Shown here in pieces: positions 45,662 through 57,827 of a stretch of 64,000 nucleotides of DNA. A program made the position numbers and the translations under genes. Numbering within the stretch: the first letter of the stretch is position 1; each line of letters starts with the position of its first letter. Origin of the DNA: Parastagonospora avenae f. sp. tritici 18332-5 (taxonomy: Eukaryota > Ascomycota > Dothideomycetes > Pleosporales > Phaeosphaeriaceae). The stretch spans positions 1-64,000 of the forward strand of contig JAFJTR010000096.1 of the NCBI GenBank assembly GCA_022559985.1. The letters are read 5' to 3'. The notes under the pieces are model-generated. The model worked only from the letters and a program-made list of their open reading frames with translations. It ran no database searches and was not told the DNA's origin.

Positions 45662-46525
45662 CTATGCTGTGAACTGAATCACCTTTCGCACCCTCTCCTC
45701 CACGCCTTCAATCGTCCAGTTGATCTTTGCAAGTTGATCCTTTGGACCGAAATGCAGAGGTTCCCTTTCGAACTCCAAACACCCACTGCACCTGAACTGA
45801 ATTCTACAGGCATCCGGGTCCTGTACAATTCTGTTGAGATGTTGTTGTATGAATCCAATCTCCGCAGACGACACAAAGAACCGGATCTCGACAAAGCGCA
45901 AGTTCTCAAGGCCCCATCCGTCCACCACGAGCCGTTTGAGAGTGTCCCAACCCCCCTGGCTGAGCGACACGACCAGCGCAACACTCGTAATCCAGCGCCG
46001 GACCGGGTTCGGCGGCAGGAATGGATTGGAGTAATGATTCGCATCCACAATCACGAACTTGTTTGCCTTGTAATACGCCTCCGGGACCAGCGATGCGATC
46101 TCCGGACCCATGGACACGAATTAAAACAGCTTGACTTGATGCAAGTTCCTCCTCTGTCCATTGAAATGGGGCGAGAGGTAGTCGACGAACTCCCTCTCAC
46201 TAATCAGGTTGAAGTGGAGGACACGCAGTCTCAGTTCCTCCGGCAAGGCGCTCCATCCTCGGACGAACCATTTTCCGAGGGCTCCATTCGGCGTGAGATG
46301 CGTTCGGGATGTGGTCGTTATGGTCGTCGGGAAGATGGCGGAGACGCAAGTGGATAGCTCGGGGAACTGCTCGAGGGCGAACTTGATGTTGGAGCTACAT
46401 GTGGCAATGATCTTTTTGTTGGGTGCGAGTGTCATGGGCGTTGTGAGATGGATGACACAAAGCTCTTCTTCGATGGTGGCAGCCAGGGCGGCGCTGGCGT
46501 TCGTGGTTGCGGCGGTTGAGGCCAT
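45662..46525 (-). pseudogene. F-box-like family member with one in-frame stop (relic 1)
   Basis: From ATG 46525 the frame runs to a TAA at 46123-46121 and then continues in the same register to 45662, 288 codons in all. The part before the stop has an F-box-like GWSALPEELRLRVLHFNLIS. The part after it (PEAYYKANKFVIVDANHYSN, CRIQFRCSGCLEFE) has the look of the same folded protein and aligns with relic 2, so the TAA interrupts one gene. No good intron that would remove the stop was found. A recent pseudogene is the simplest reading. Assembly error or stop readthrough are the alternatives. Confidence 0.6.
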
Positions 46526-46561
46526 CGTGGTTGATGTTGGGGGAGCTGTGGAGAGGGCCAA

Positions 46562-47228
46562 TGTAGCGACTTGGTGGAATAAGTACCTAAGGGGTTGCGG
46601 GAGAACTAGTGGGCTAGCTACAAGCTTTGAAAGGATGGCGTGGAATGGCGTTAGGCAACAGAGAGTGGGTCTATCTCATCTTTTGTAGCTTGGTGACTTT
46701 TCCTTTCACACAGGGACATTCGAGATCATCGCGATCAGTTCGTTTGCAATTAAATGCTGGGAATCCTGAAAACCTGGATTCGAGTCTTGAAAGGAAAGGC
46801 TCCAGTATGGACTAGTGTAAGGACTGAATTGGCTGTATTAACCACAACGACAGCAAACAGCGATGTGATTCGTGCCGCAAGTTGTACAAGGACTGGGGGG
46901 AAAACAGTCAGTGCCAGAATTATCGGCTCAGCACAGCACGAGATACTTCACATCAATGTACTGCGGGAATAGATTTGGTACCAGAGATATATTGTATTAG
47001 AACAACAGCGTACGCCGTTGACTATCTCTGATTCTGCTTCTGAGCAGTCAGATTGTTTGAACCTTTTCCAAGTCATTTTCTCCACATAGCCAGCCATGTT
47101 TGATTTTGCCGAAGCTCTTCGATCGTCTAATATAAAAGAAAATGCGTCCGCCACGCTCACTTCTTCAGAAGCGCATAGTCTATGTCCATGACTATCTGAA
47201 TCTCTGACTCCCTGATCCAGTGTTTGAC
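46562..47228. other. Spacer between the two F-box-like relics
   Basis: About 670 bp without a recognisable gene. A 70-codon minus-strand frame at 46948-47160 has no domain and was not called. Confidence 0.4.
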
Positions 47229-48183
47229 CTAGCCAGAAAACTGAACAATACTGTTCATTGGAGAAATGAATTCTCCCTCAGTCATTTTGGCTTGGGCAAG
47301 AAACCGGCGAGCGTCGTAGTTGTCCAATCCGTGCATTATGAGATCGCCGCTGCATGTAAACGTAATCCCAGCTGGTGGTTGCTTCAAGGAATGACTGGTT
47401 AGGGTCGAAGCATCAAGCTCCACAACCACATGCTTTACAAGCTTGAGTCCACATTTTCCCTAGGCCACACGCGCGCGCAATTCCCAAGCCTCATGGGGGA
47501 AAATGACTTTCAGTACTATCGACTTGATGTGCTGACGCACAGACCGTGGAAGTAGCACAAGCAGCGTGATCAAACCCTCTTATACTCCTTAACATCAATG
47601 AAGATCGTGTTGTACTTGTAGAAGCCTCCCCCGCCAGGCATGCGAGCTCACCATCCATGCCCAGATACCCGCGTAAGTTCCTACCCATAGTGAAATCGCC
47701 AGGTCTAGCTGATGAAGACAAGGCAACGGCTCTTATCCATCTTATACTGCTGGTAGAGCTCATTACGCAGCCCATGATGTTGATCCGAATTTCGTCGGGT
47801 ATGTTAGCCCAGCCATGCGCGAAATCGCTGCCGAGTTTCTCGGTGGGTGAGAGTAGCATCGGAACGGGGGCGGCGATTTCTGTTGGGTTTGGTGCAGAGA
47901 CCAAGATGTATGCTCCACCAGATACCTCGATTTTGATGTCAAACCTGCACGTGACGAGACACTTGGTGCCCGGCGCAATAGTCATGTGTGTGGTTAGGTT
48001 GATCATGTTGGGCCCTATCTCGGCCTCTGACTCTGTAATATCACTGGCGGGTCGTGATTCGGTCGCTTCTGTGGATGAAGCCATGTTGACCGAGAAAGTA
48101 AGTAGAGAAGTTGAATTGGGGTCGAGTTGGGGTTGAGTTGGGGCGTTGGGCAGGGTGGTCAGTGGTTGACTCCACTGAGTCAT
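47229..48183 (-). pseudogene. F-box-like family member with frameshifts (relic 2)
   Basis: The open frame from ATG 48183 carries INLTTHMTIAPGTKCLVTCR and the F-box-like GWANIPDEIRINIMGCVM, both matching relic 1. Downstream similarity jumps to other registers: FYKYNTIFIDVKEYKRV near 47600 matches the PEAYYKANKFVIVDANHY block of relic 1, and PPAGITFTCSGDLIM near 47350 matches its DACRIQFRCSGCLEF block. At least two frame changes and several stops lie between. The gene is therefore broken. The pair probably arose by duplication, since both are on the same strand about 0.7 kb apart. Confidence 0.6.
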
Positions 48184-48305
48184 TTTATACACTGTAGCAT
48201 ATCAGTGCAGGTCACCTCCAGGTACGCTAAGCTCATTCGTCTTTAGGAAGAATGAAAAAGCTCGGACCAGATGAGGTCAGAGAATCCAGAAACGCTACCC
48301 CTATC

Positions 48306-48505
48306 GGACACAAAAGAGCAGTGAAATGACCCTAGTCACATGCGCTGTGACACGTATCGTAGAATACATACAGATTCGCCACTCGTATCAGCCACAAAAG
48401 AGCATTGAAATGACTGAAGCCACATGAGCTATAAAACACATTGCCAGTACCAACTATGTCCGCCACAAAAGCTGAACAGCGAAATAGCTCCAATCATTCC
48501 ATAGG
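48306..48505. repeat. Three short degenerate direct repeats
   Basis: ACACAAAAGAGCAGTGAAAT (about 48309), GCCACAAAAGAGCATTGAAA (about 48391) and GCCACAAAAGCTGAACAGCG (about 48462) begin three related units spaced about 82 and 71 bp. The first two also share a TCACATGCGCT / CCACATGAGCT block. They lie in the 373-bp gap between the F-box-like relic and the mutarotase gene. Confidence 0.6.
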
Positions 48506-48565
48506 CGAAACATAACTTGTACCTAGGTACTTACAACATCATAACACCCCATCCTCTCCCCTCAC

Positions 48566-49060
48566 CTACTCAACATAAAACACCTCCTCCGTCTGCCCCC
48601 ACCACCCCGGCCCACTCGCACTCCCCACCGCCCCCTCCACCGGACTCTCCTGCATCTCATCCGTCATGCGCCACCACTCCTGGACCTTCGAATTCGCCGC
48701 CATGCGCGCCATGTCCTCGTCGAACGTGTTGCCCACGTATTTGAAGGACGCGAAGAGCGTTGGGCGCGGGGTTAGGGAGAGGAAGATCGAGTCTGCAAAT
48801 ACACATGTGTGAGATGGAATACACCAAATCTAAGCATGGAAGACAGAAGAGCGACAAATTTATCAAGGAAAGTAGGCTTATGCATGATGTGGTTGGAAGG
48901 GAAAGGAGGTAGTACAGTCTTTAATATTCGAATCCTTGATTTGCTCCAGGACTTCGGGCCAAACTGCAGTGTGGCATTTTTTGTATTCGTCGATGCGGGC
49001 GGGGTTGAGGTACAGCCATTGGCCGATGCGGCGGGGTCCTTGGTTCGTTGATGATGACAT
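48566..49060 (-). CDS. L-rhamnose mutarotase family protein
   Basis: Two exons (49060-48916 and 48792-48566) encode 123 residues. Splicing restores the block SNIKDYSIFL. The family signature is clear: RIGQWLYLNPARIDEYKKCH, AVWPEVLEQIK, LFASFKYVG, then MARMAANSKVQEWWRMTDEM. Bacterial RhaM proteins of about 104 residues interconvert the alpha and beta anomers of L-rhamnose; the fungal copy has a C-terminal extension ending in EEVFYVE. It is probably cytosolic. It lies just downstream of an MFS transporter gene on the same strand, which may link the two in sugar use. The sense strand of exon 2 changes from C-rich to very G-rich. Confidence 0.9.
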
Positions 49061-49363
49061 GGTGGAGTGTTACGATAATGTGATGTTGCAGTGAGGTCGA
49101 GATTTGATGTACCTGAAGCTCGAGATACGCTAATGGAGGGGAGTTGTTTCGGACAAGTGCATGCCGAGCGGAGCGGGAGATTTGGGACCGAAGTGTGGGG
49201 AAGCTGGGAGCGGGCGGGAGCGGCAGGGGAATGCCATGTTGTAAAATGCGAATTGTCATGGCATTTTTGGAGATACGCCATTGTGGTTGCGCTCAGTGAA
49301 GAAGAACGATGAAGATCGGGTCGAATACCTCAAGGCTCTCTTCAGGCATACTATCTTGGCCTC

Positions 49364-51103
49364 TTACACCAGATATCTGAAATCCTTCATGCCGCCCTTG
49401 GCCTCCTCCGCAGTGATGCCTTCAACCCTAGCAGTCTGCTCTGCGATATCGTTCCTGACGACCCATGCATCAGTGCCGTCATCCAGCCTCTTATTCAACC
49501 TCACAAGAACGACCCGGAAGATGAAGCAGCCCGCAATCGTAATGCCAAACATAGCCGTGACAACGCCGTAGCTGTTACGGTATCCATTGTCCGACATATT
49601 CCACACGTACGATCCCGCAATATCTGCAAGTTTGTCAGTCCTAATACCAAAAATAATGAGGTTGTTTAGAAGCGACTTACTCCCAAGCTGACTAAATGCA
49701 TTAATCATCGCAATCGCCACCGCCCTCTTCGCCGGCGGCCTGGGGAACGAGCTCGAAATCCACGAGTAAAACACAATAAACCCCGCATACGACGACGCCT
49801 GCATGAACAATGCCACGTACCGCGCCGCCGTATTCAGCGTGCTCATGGAAATCACAAACCCCACCATGCCAAACATAATCGGCCCAACAATGTGCCAGAA
49901 GCGCTCTTGCGTGCGATCTGCGTGCCATGCGTTGACGAGACTCACTGCGCATGCGAATGCCCACGGCGGCGCGGACATTAGTAGCGTGGTGATATATCCG
50001 AAGCCCAGCGTGCGTGTGAGCGATGGGAAGAAGGCGTTGAAACTTAGACCCACGACGTACGCGGTGAAAGTCAGCATCATGATATATATCTTCGCGTCTT
50101 TGACGGCCATGATCAGGCCTGCCCAGGGGGATTCTTCCGCGCTGTCTTCGTCGGCTTCGCCCACGTCTTCGGTCATACGTAGGACGGCGACGGCGCGCTC
50201 TTCAGGCGTGAAACCCCGAGAGTTGTGGGGCAGGTCGGGCAGGATGAAGACGGCGGCAATGGCGATGAGCATTGTTACTGCGCCTTCGATCCAGTAGAGC
50301 CAGCGCCAGGCGCGGTGGCCTAAAGTACCTGTACAAAGTCAACATCATCCCCTGAGTGCGATGGGAAGCAATATGATGAGTACTCACCCTCCATATTCCC
50401 CAAAACCGCCGCCCCAACCAACGAACTAAACGCATTCGAAATCAAATTCCCACAGAACAGAATCGCATTACGCAGCGTCAACTCTTTCCTCGTATACCAC
50501 TTGCTCAGAATAAGCAGTGCACCAGGCAAAAACGCCGCTTCGACAAATCCAATGAAGAACCGCACGGCCACCATGCCGGCGAAATTGTTCGTGTTGCCGG
50601 AAAGCGTCGAGATCATGCCCCAGATCAGCATCACGACGGCGATGTAGGCTGAGGGCCGTGGGATCCGGTTGATTATCATGTTGGAGGGGATTTGCATTAG
50701 GATCTTCGTTGCGTTAGAATCTTCTTCAATCGCCCATGTTGTAAAGACAGAGAAGCTTACATATCCAACGTAAAGAATACTCAAACATGTCGCATATTGC
50801 GTATTGTTAATGCCGAGATCTTCCTGTAATCCACCAAGTCGTGCGGCTGCGATGTTATTCCTATCCATTTCACGCATTAGCACAAAACCCAACCCTCTCT
50901 TTACCATCTGAGATGAGAAGTGGGGTATATTCTTACCGATCCAAATAATTCATGATATAAATTAGCACGAAAAGCGAACATCTCGCATCCAACTTGCGCT
51001 TCAAACTCTTCTCGACTTGTGCGCGGCGCTCAGGTGACAAGCTAGCCGCCAGGCCAGCCTGCGTGGCCATACCCACCGTTGCTTCGGTGTCTTTGGTATC
51101 CAT
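49364..51103 (-). CDS. MFS transporter, allantoate permease (anion:cation symporter) type
   Basis: Five exons (51103-50937, 50860-50761, 50703-50388, 50328-49681, 49623-49364) encode 496 residues. Family blocks include IMNYLDRNNIAAARLGGLQE, YATCLSILYVGYILMQIPSN, RFFIGFVEAAFLPGALLILS and SKWYTRKELTLRNAILFCGN. About twelve hydrophobic segments are present. The family transports organic acids, allantoate, vitamins and similar solutes by proton symport in the plasma membrane. The intron at 50760-50704 is 57 nt and contains no in-frame stop, so its retention would add 19 residues without ending the protein. The start codon 303 bp upstream of the mutarotase stretch places the two genes in tandem, and a rhamnose-related substrate is a guess. 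Confidence 0.9.
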
Positions 51104-51964
51104 GTCTCACAACAAGAGGTCGGGCGCAGGAAGCGCGACGCTGGGGTCGCGAGACGGTTTATATACCACCCTACCCAGCTCGTTCGCTCGCTCCGTTCCC
51201 CATCCGGGGCAAGACGCACGCACGCACGCCTATCTCCACACCCCAGGGAAATTTTCGCAGGCCAAGAGGCATCTTCGCTACGTGATCGACAAGCGTATTT
51301 ACCCGTTGTAGTAATGCGGAGAGTGCGCGCGTTGCTTGGCTTGACGTCTCGTGTGGATTAACTCTTCCGGTTAGGTGCGCCGGCAGGTGTCCATTGAGGG
51401 ACTCCGACTTTTTGAGCCGCATCGCGGAGGATCCACTTACGAAGAGTGAAGAAGTGGGCGTGATAGGTTGGAGGTTGTTGTGTCGGGTCGCGTCGGCTGG
51501 GATGGCTTTCTTGCCTTCGCTTCGAGGCAACCTTTTCCGCTCCCGATCATGTGAGGTTAGATGGGGGCTCCACAATGCGGGCACTATGTAACCTTCAGAC
51601 CCGGATGAGGCGGGATGTAGTGCATGCAACATGAATTTGTCTTGAATGTCTCTGCAGCTCTGTGAGTGTTCATGTAAGCTCGGAATCATCCATGAAGATT
51701 TCGGGCTTGTATTTTGCTTGTCGCCGGCCAAGCTATTCACGCAAAGTCTTGACACCACTTAGTCGTGCAAAAGCAGTGTTCAAGATTATATTTTTCCAAA
51801 TTGCTACTAACGAGACTGAATATGCTATGAAATAAATTCGAATTGGTATCTTAATCGGCTTCAAGAAGATCAGCCGTTTCCTCCACAATCGCCATTGAAA
51901 ATGATTCGCGCGTCTTGCGCGCGCGGAAAGAATCGCATGAATCACCCCAACTCCCGTGAGCAAT
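51104..51964. other. Intergenic region upstream of the MFS gene
   Basis: About 860 bp hold the promoter of the MFS gene and the 3' flank of the next gene. A 195-codon minus-strand frame (51171-51758) covers the promoter but shows no domain. Confidence 0.4.
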
Positions 51965-53041
51965 CTACAAAGGCTCGTAGTCGGCGCTGGTATCGCCGAC
52001 CCACGAGTACCAGATCGAAAGAACGGTATTCGCGACGACCCAGAGCGCGCTGTAGCCTGCCGCGCCCTTGATTTCCGTGCCGTCGATGGTCATGCACCGT
52101 TGAACGGTGCTCGCGAAGAGGAACGCGTTGAGGATGACGGTCTGCTGGAAGAGGGTCTTCTTCCGCTTATCAGCCGGCAGAATGTTTGCCTTGATAGTCT
52201 CGTCGAGCGTCGCAGTCGCAGGGTTGAAGGGTTCCTCAGCAGGCGTCGCAGTGCCCGACAGAGGCTGCGCAGCGATGGACGGGTTGAGCAGGAAGTCCTT
52301 CGCCGCGGCACCCACTGGGATGATCTTGAAGAGCAGGCTGACGGGCGTCTCGAGATGCGCGGATTCCAGCGTGGGAATGACGAAGTAATTGATTAGGAAG
52401 AGGTTCAGGTAGTTTGTCTTCAGGCCGACCCAGAGAACGGTAATGTACACGCCCACAGCCAGAAGTGCGTTGGAGAACTGCACCTGCATGCTGTTGAGCA
52501 GGAAGCGGTTGCGCAGCGGGACGTTGGCCCTATGAGCGGCGGAGCGCGAGCGCAAGAGGTACGTCGGGACCGAGATGGCGAGGACCTCAATGGCGACGTG
52601 CGCGAGGACAGTAAGGTAAGAGACGCCAAAGTACGTTGCGAGAAGGTACGCGTAGGGCGCGTTGGTGAGGGTAGTGAGCGCCGCAACGTCATAGACTGTC
52701 ATATATTAGCCTTCATCCACGTCTTCCAATTCGTCTCAAGACTTACAGTCGTAGTCAAAGTACCAGTTCATGCCAATCGTCGCAGTGTTCATAGCGAGAC
52801 GCGCCGCTGGCGAGTACAGCGACAAGAAGTCCTCATCGCTCGGCACCCTGCTGATCCTCCCCAGCTCAGGAACGAGGAAGCTCATAGCAGCGGTCCAGAG
52901 CACAGATCGGATACCGCTGTTCAGAACCACGAGAATCGGGACGCGTAGAAACCATGGCAGGCGCGACTTGGTAGTCACGGTCGTGTGCGCGCGCGGAACG
53001 ACAACCGGCTCCGTGCGGTCAATCAGCTTTGTGGCCGACAT
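51965..53041 (-). CDS. Conserved fungal multi-pass membrane protein of unknown function
   Basis: Two exons (53041-52747 and 52695-51965) encode 341 residues; the junction reads DYDFYDVAAL. Hydrophobic segments include FLRVPILVVLNSGIRSVLW, YLLATYFGVSYLTVLAHVAI, ALLAVGVYITVLWVGL and a C-terminal YSALWVVANTVLSIWYSW. The N-terminus (MSATKLIDRTEPVVVPR) has no clear signal peptide. The splice sites are good and codons are C-ending, so the gene is real. I do not recognise a named domain. It may be a membrane protein of ER or mitochondria, but nothing in the sequence decides this. Confidence 0.75.
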
Positions 53042-53633
53042 CGCGAGATATTTTGCAGTCGCGGTTGATGTAGGGAGTGGTGAGTTGCGGGTGGAGTGAT
53101 CGCAGGTCGGGAGAGGATGCGCGCCTCGCGTGGGTTGATGTGTGGTTAAGAGCGTCACGCTTGTTATTAACATCGTCATAAGCGCGCGAGCAAGCAAAAT
53201 CGTTTAGCCCCAGCAACCACTGGTGCACGGACCATCGTTCACCATTCACGTCATCGCATCACTTATGATCCCATTGTTCAATTGAGGATGCTTATGATAT
53301 GTGTTACTTCTTTCGAGCCGCATTGCCGTCAGACTGCTAAGACATATTGAAGAGATGAGACATTTTGCCGTGGTATTTTGTACATATACAGTCATGCGTC
53401 GTCCATATATCTATTTCCTCCAGTCGTCCATCCAAAGACACCTTCCAACCGCCTTTTTCTATACCGACCAAGAATATCTGACATTTGGTACACGATAGTG
53501 ACAGTAGCCCGACGCCGTAAAACAGAGCAAGCGATGCAAAAATGGAGATGAGAATCATGCAGGCCGTTATGCGGTTGCGCACACCGCGATGATGATGGGA
53601 GCGAAGCACTTATCTAAGAGTGGTGTCTTAAGA
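53042..53633. other. Promoter of the membrane protein gene and 3' flank of CLU1
   Basis: About 590 bp without a recognisable gene. The part near CLU1 is AT-richer, as expected of a 3' flank. Confidence 0.4.
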
Positions 53634-56600
53634 TCATGGCTTCTGTGTCCTCTTGCGCGGGTTCTGGGTGCGCTTTTTGGTAGGGGTCTTCGATGACTCG
53701 CCCTCAATGTACTTGAGGAGGTCCTCGATCTTGCGCTGATCGACACGGCCGGTACCAGTTCGCTGGCCACCAGCTGCGGCGGCGGCGTCGCTCACGGAAG
53801 GCGTGGCAGCGGCAGGACGGAGAGGGTTCCTGCCAGTGAGCTGGATACGTCGGATGCGGCCCTTGGCGAGGTCATTGAGCTGCTTCGCTTGGCTGACGGC
53901 GCTCTGTGTGAGTTGCTCGAGCCAGCTCTCAGCCTCCTTGGTGTTGCGATCCTCAGCGCCGAGAACGTCCTTGAAGATGTTGTAAGACTCGCGCATGCGA
54001 TTGACGGCACCACGCATGTCCTTGTCCAGGGCGAGGGCCTGTGCGGTCTGGAAGAGCAGAGTCGCAGTGTTGATCGAGGTTTTGCCTGACACGTCCTCGC
54101 AGATGGCCAGGGATGCCTCAAACCAGATGCGTGACTCGTGGTACTGCTTCATCGCCTGCAGCATGACCGCTGCGTTGTTGAGCGTCGTGATCGAGTCGGG
54201 GTGGTCTGCACCGTAGATGATCTTCCACAGCTCAAGTGCGTGGCGAACGTAGACAAGGGCAGCCTTGGTGTTACCCGAGGCGTGCTCAAAGAGTCCAAGG
54301 TTCAGGTATGCCAGGACAGTGTCGGCGTGGTCGACACCAAGAGTGCGCTCAGAGACGATGACAGCCTTGTGCGCCAGCTCGAGAGCCGACGCCTTATCGT
54401 CCAGATTGAACAGCAGGTTCGACAAGGTGTGGTAAGCGCGAGCGACTTCTGGGTGCAGGACACCGTAGATCTGCTCGTGCAGCTGCAGAGACTCAAGCAA
54501 GAGTTCCTGGCCAAGCTCCTTCTGATCCTGGGCCACGGACATGCGACCAGCCTCAAGAGCCTCCTCAGCAAGCAAGCTCTTCGGTGAAGCCTCCTTGATG
54601 ACAGGGACAATGTTGAGGATGTCATCAGCATGGAAGGTCTGCGATGGCAGGCTGACGGCTGGGCTGTCCGCGCGGGGCGGTGTGATCGTCTTGTTCTTCT
54701 TCTTCTTGCTCGATGTGGAGGTGCCATTGGTCTGTGGTGCCGCAGGAGTTGGGGCAGAGGCTCCGTTGGTGAGCGTCTCCTTGGTGAAGCCATACTGCCT
54801 GGTCTGTAGCTGCAGACCGAGCTTAAGGGAGACCTCGCGCAGCAGCTGGAGTTCCTTGCCGGACTCGACCCACGACTCACCCAGATCGTAGCGGTATCGC
54901 AGCGCAATCTGGGCAATGACCTCCTTCTTGAGGCTCTCAGGAGTGAGCTTCTCGAAGCTGAAGTCGTCCTCGGGCGTCGAGATCATCTGCTTGATCTCCT
55001 CGTCGCACTCAGCAACAGGCTTGGTGTTTGCGCCAGCGCCCAAGAGGCAGTTCAACAAGTGTGCAACACAAGCCGCGGAGAAGGGAGTAGAGACATTCCG
55101 CAACTTCGAGTTGGCGAAGTGCTTGAAACCACGTGCAATCATCTCCTGGACGATGAGACGCTTCAGGGCCTGGAGTCGTGGATCAGGCTTGTCAGATAGC
55201 TCAGCGATCTTGCCCAGGTAGCGGATGTTGACACCACGCTTGTGCAGGAGCGAGCTCAATGACTGGCCGTCCATTGGGAATCCGACCTCGCCATCCTTGA
55301 GCTCAGTGATCATGCGGGGGATCACCTCAGTCTGGAGGTGGTCGCAGGCAGCGCGAACCTCGGCCTCGTCCTTGGCCCACTCTGCCTTGTCCTCGTCTGA
55401 CTGCGGTGTCTGTCCGGAAAAGACATCAGGGTTGAGTGCGAACGAGAAGCCGGAAATGTCAACACGGTCTTGCTCGGGCTCAGCCTCTGCCTTCTTCTCG
55501 TCAACCTCTTTTCCTGCATCGGCCTTCTTCTGTGCCTTCGCGGCCTCCTTCTGTGCCTTGACAGCGTCCTTCGCGGCCTTCTTTGCTGCCTTCGCCTTCT
55601 CCTTCTTGGCGGCCTTCTCCTCTTCTTCGTCAGAGTCCTCTTCCGACGAGTCAGAGTCTTCGTCTGAATCTTCTTCCGACTCGTCCGATTCCTCCTCAGA
55701 CGAACTCTCCTCTTCCTTCTCTTCCTTCTTGGCGGGTGCTGCGGGCTTGTTGGCCTTCTTGTCAATCTCGTTCTTGACATACTCCCGTAGCTTCAACCTG
55801 CCGTAAGACTCGACGAGTTCAGGGCGCAATGTCGCCATGCGATGGGGGTAATTCTTCTCGCTCAGCTTTGCGTCCTCGTCCTTGCTGGGCTCGCTCCAGT
55901 GTTCCTCGATCCAGGCGACGTCCAGCGGTGTGAGGCGGTACAGATCGAGTGCGTATCGTCGACCGTCCGTACCGATAAGACCCTTGGTCTCCACACTTCC
56001 CTCAAGCTCGTGGCGCACATTGTCCTTGTCCCATACGGGATGCTTCTTGACGCGCAGCGCCTTGGACAGCTGCTCGAAGAGAGGCACGAACGACTTGTCG
56101 TCTGCAACAATCTCCTTGCCTTCAACCGCGCCATAGTCGATCTGGTGCTCTCCGGGATCCCGCTGCTTGAAGATACCCGGTACGATGCTCTGACCGACGA
56201 TACGCTTTCCAAGGAAGTCTACAACGACGGTCCCGGAAGTGAACAGGTTGGGGATGTCGAGGTTGTTGACTGCTCGTACCCCGATAACATCCTTACCCAC
56301 AGCTACGCGAGCAGCCTCGTCACCGCCCTCAGTGCCGAAAGTGCCAACGCCGTCGGCACCGAAAGAGTAGAAGATGTTGTTGTAGACGAAGATCTGCGCA
56401 TCCTTGGCCTCTGTGGGGTTCAGGGGCGCAATCTCTCCACGAGCTACGAGCATCGCACCGCGAGTCGCAGCATCGTTGTAGTCCGCAAAGAGCTTCGAGG
56501 TCAGACGCTCGCGGAAGACACGGTCGTGGACGGCCTCCTTGGGCATTTCTCGCGTTGACTGGAACTCTTCATTCCAGTCGCGGAGGGTGTCGGTGTTCTC

Positions 56601-57827
56601 GACGCCAGAGATAAGGTAGCTCTCCTGTGTCCGCGCAAGGTCCGGCTGGTGTGTGGTGAGGGAGGACGTTGGTGGTGGAACCAACCAGGGGTTCGCTGGG
56701 ATCGCATTCGAGAGCTGGAAGATGGTAAGAAGCTCCTTCTTCGCGTTGTGCTCAAGCAACTGCTGGAACGACGCTTCGAAAGAAGGCGAGAGTTTCTCAA
56801 GCAGAGTGAGCAGAGAGTGAGCGTGCAGGGCTTTAAGTCCCTGTCGCGGCGCGGGGTCAAAGCTGGCGTTCGACGACTTGTTGACGTAGAAACCTGTGAC
56901 GTGGCTGGTGATGTGGTGCTGCTCGTTCTCGTTGGTCATGGCGACAAGGTACAGGAGGTGGCCCTTGGTTCGCAAGTGGTACGGCGGAGGATTCCATGCG
57001 GACAGCGCGATCGACTTTATGCACTTCGGCGCGGATTCCTGTGGTGGGGGCAGCAAGTTCTTGATTGCTCCCGAAGACTTGAAGTCGTAGTCTGCCAGCG
57101 GCGATTGCTCAGGGCCGTCCTCCTTGGGCTTCCCTGACTGGTCCAAGCCCACGGTGTCGTGCAGCGAGAGACCAGCCATGATACCGTGCAGCGCATCAGT
57201 GCGGTCACCAGCAGCACCAATGAGCTCTCGGACACGGATTACATGTAACCGGGCCTCCTTCTCGTTGTACGGATCCTCCTTGACCTCAAGAACTGAATCT
57301 GGGCCAAGCTCTGGGACCTCGGACAGGTCGACGAAGTCGTTGATGCGCTGTCCCTTGTGCTCGAGGTGGAAGCAAGAGTACTGGAATGTGTTCGGCATCT
57401 CGATAATAGACTGGCGGAGGTCCTGCACCTGCTCGGCCGTCGATATCTACCACTGTTAATTTTATGTCGTGACATGACGGAAGTGTGTACGGACCGTCAT
57501 CGGAATCTCGAATGGCTCGTGGGGCAGCTTGATCTTAATTTGGAAAATGTCTGTATATGGTCAGCTTGAACTACGCATGTCGTGACTCAATACACTTACT
57601 GTCTGGCAGCTGGCCATTCGCACCATCCTCCTCGGTCCCCTCGACCTCGCCATTGACATCCTGCTCTTTACTGGGAGTCTGGGCTACCTCTGCGGTGACA
57701 TTTGTGTTAGCCATAGCTGCACTGAGCTGCATGAACAGGAAAAGTCGGGGGTTGTGTGGACATTTCCTGTCGCGTGTGGTGTGGAGAGCTCACCAGATTT
57801 GGAAGCGTCATTGCTGGATGCCGCCAT
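53634..57827 (-). CDS. CLU1: Clustered mitochondria protein (CLU1/TIF31)
   Basis: Four exons (57827-57794, 57716-57600, 57550-57495, 57446-53634) encode 1,339 residues. The N-terminal part has IFQIKIKLPHEPFEIP and FSYSCFHLEHKGQR-like family blocks. The CLU domain follows, then a central acidic stretch (EEEESSSEEESDESEEDSDE-like) and alternating Lys/Ala residues, then the helical TPR-rich part (EQIYGVLHPEVARAYHTLSN, HADTVLAYLNLGLFEHASGN). In yeast and other organisms CLU proteins keep mitochondria evenly spread, bind mRNAs for mitochondrial proteins and associate loosely with eIF3. A shorter protein could start at ATG 57714, which lies in the second exon; the 57827 start with a tiny first exon is preferred because frame and splice sites fit. 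Confidence 0.95.

Noticed and set aside
46948..47160. 70-codon minus-strand frame between the F-box-like relics
   Set aside because: Short, without similarity to either relic or to a known domain.
51171..51758. 195-codon minus-strand frame upstream of the MFS transporter
   Set aside because: It covers the promoter of the transporter gene, lacks a domain and does not join to the transporter frame.
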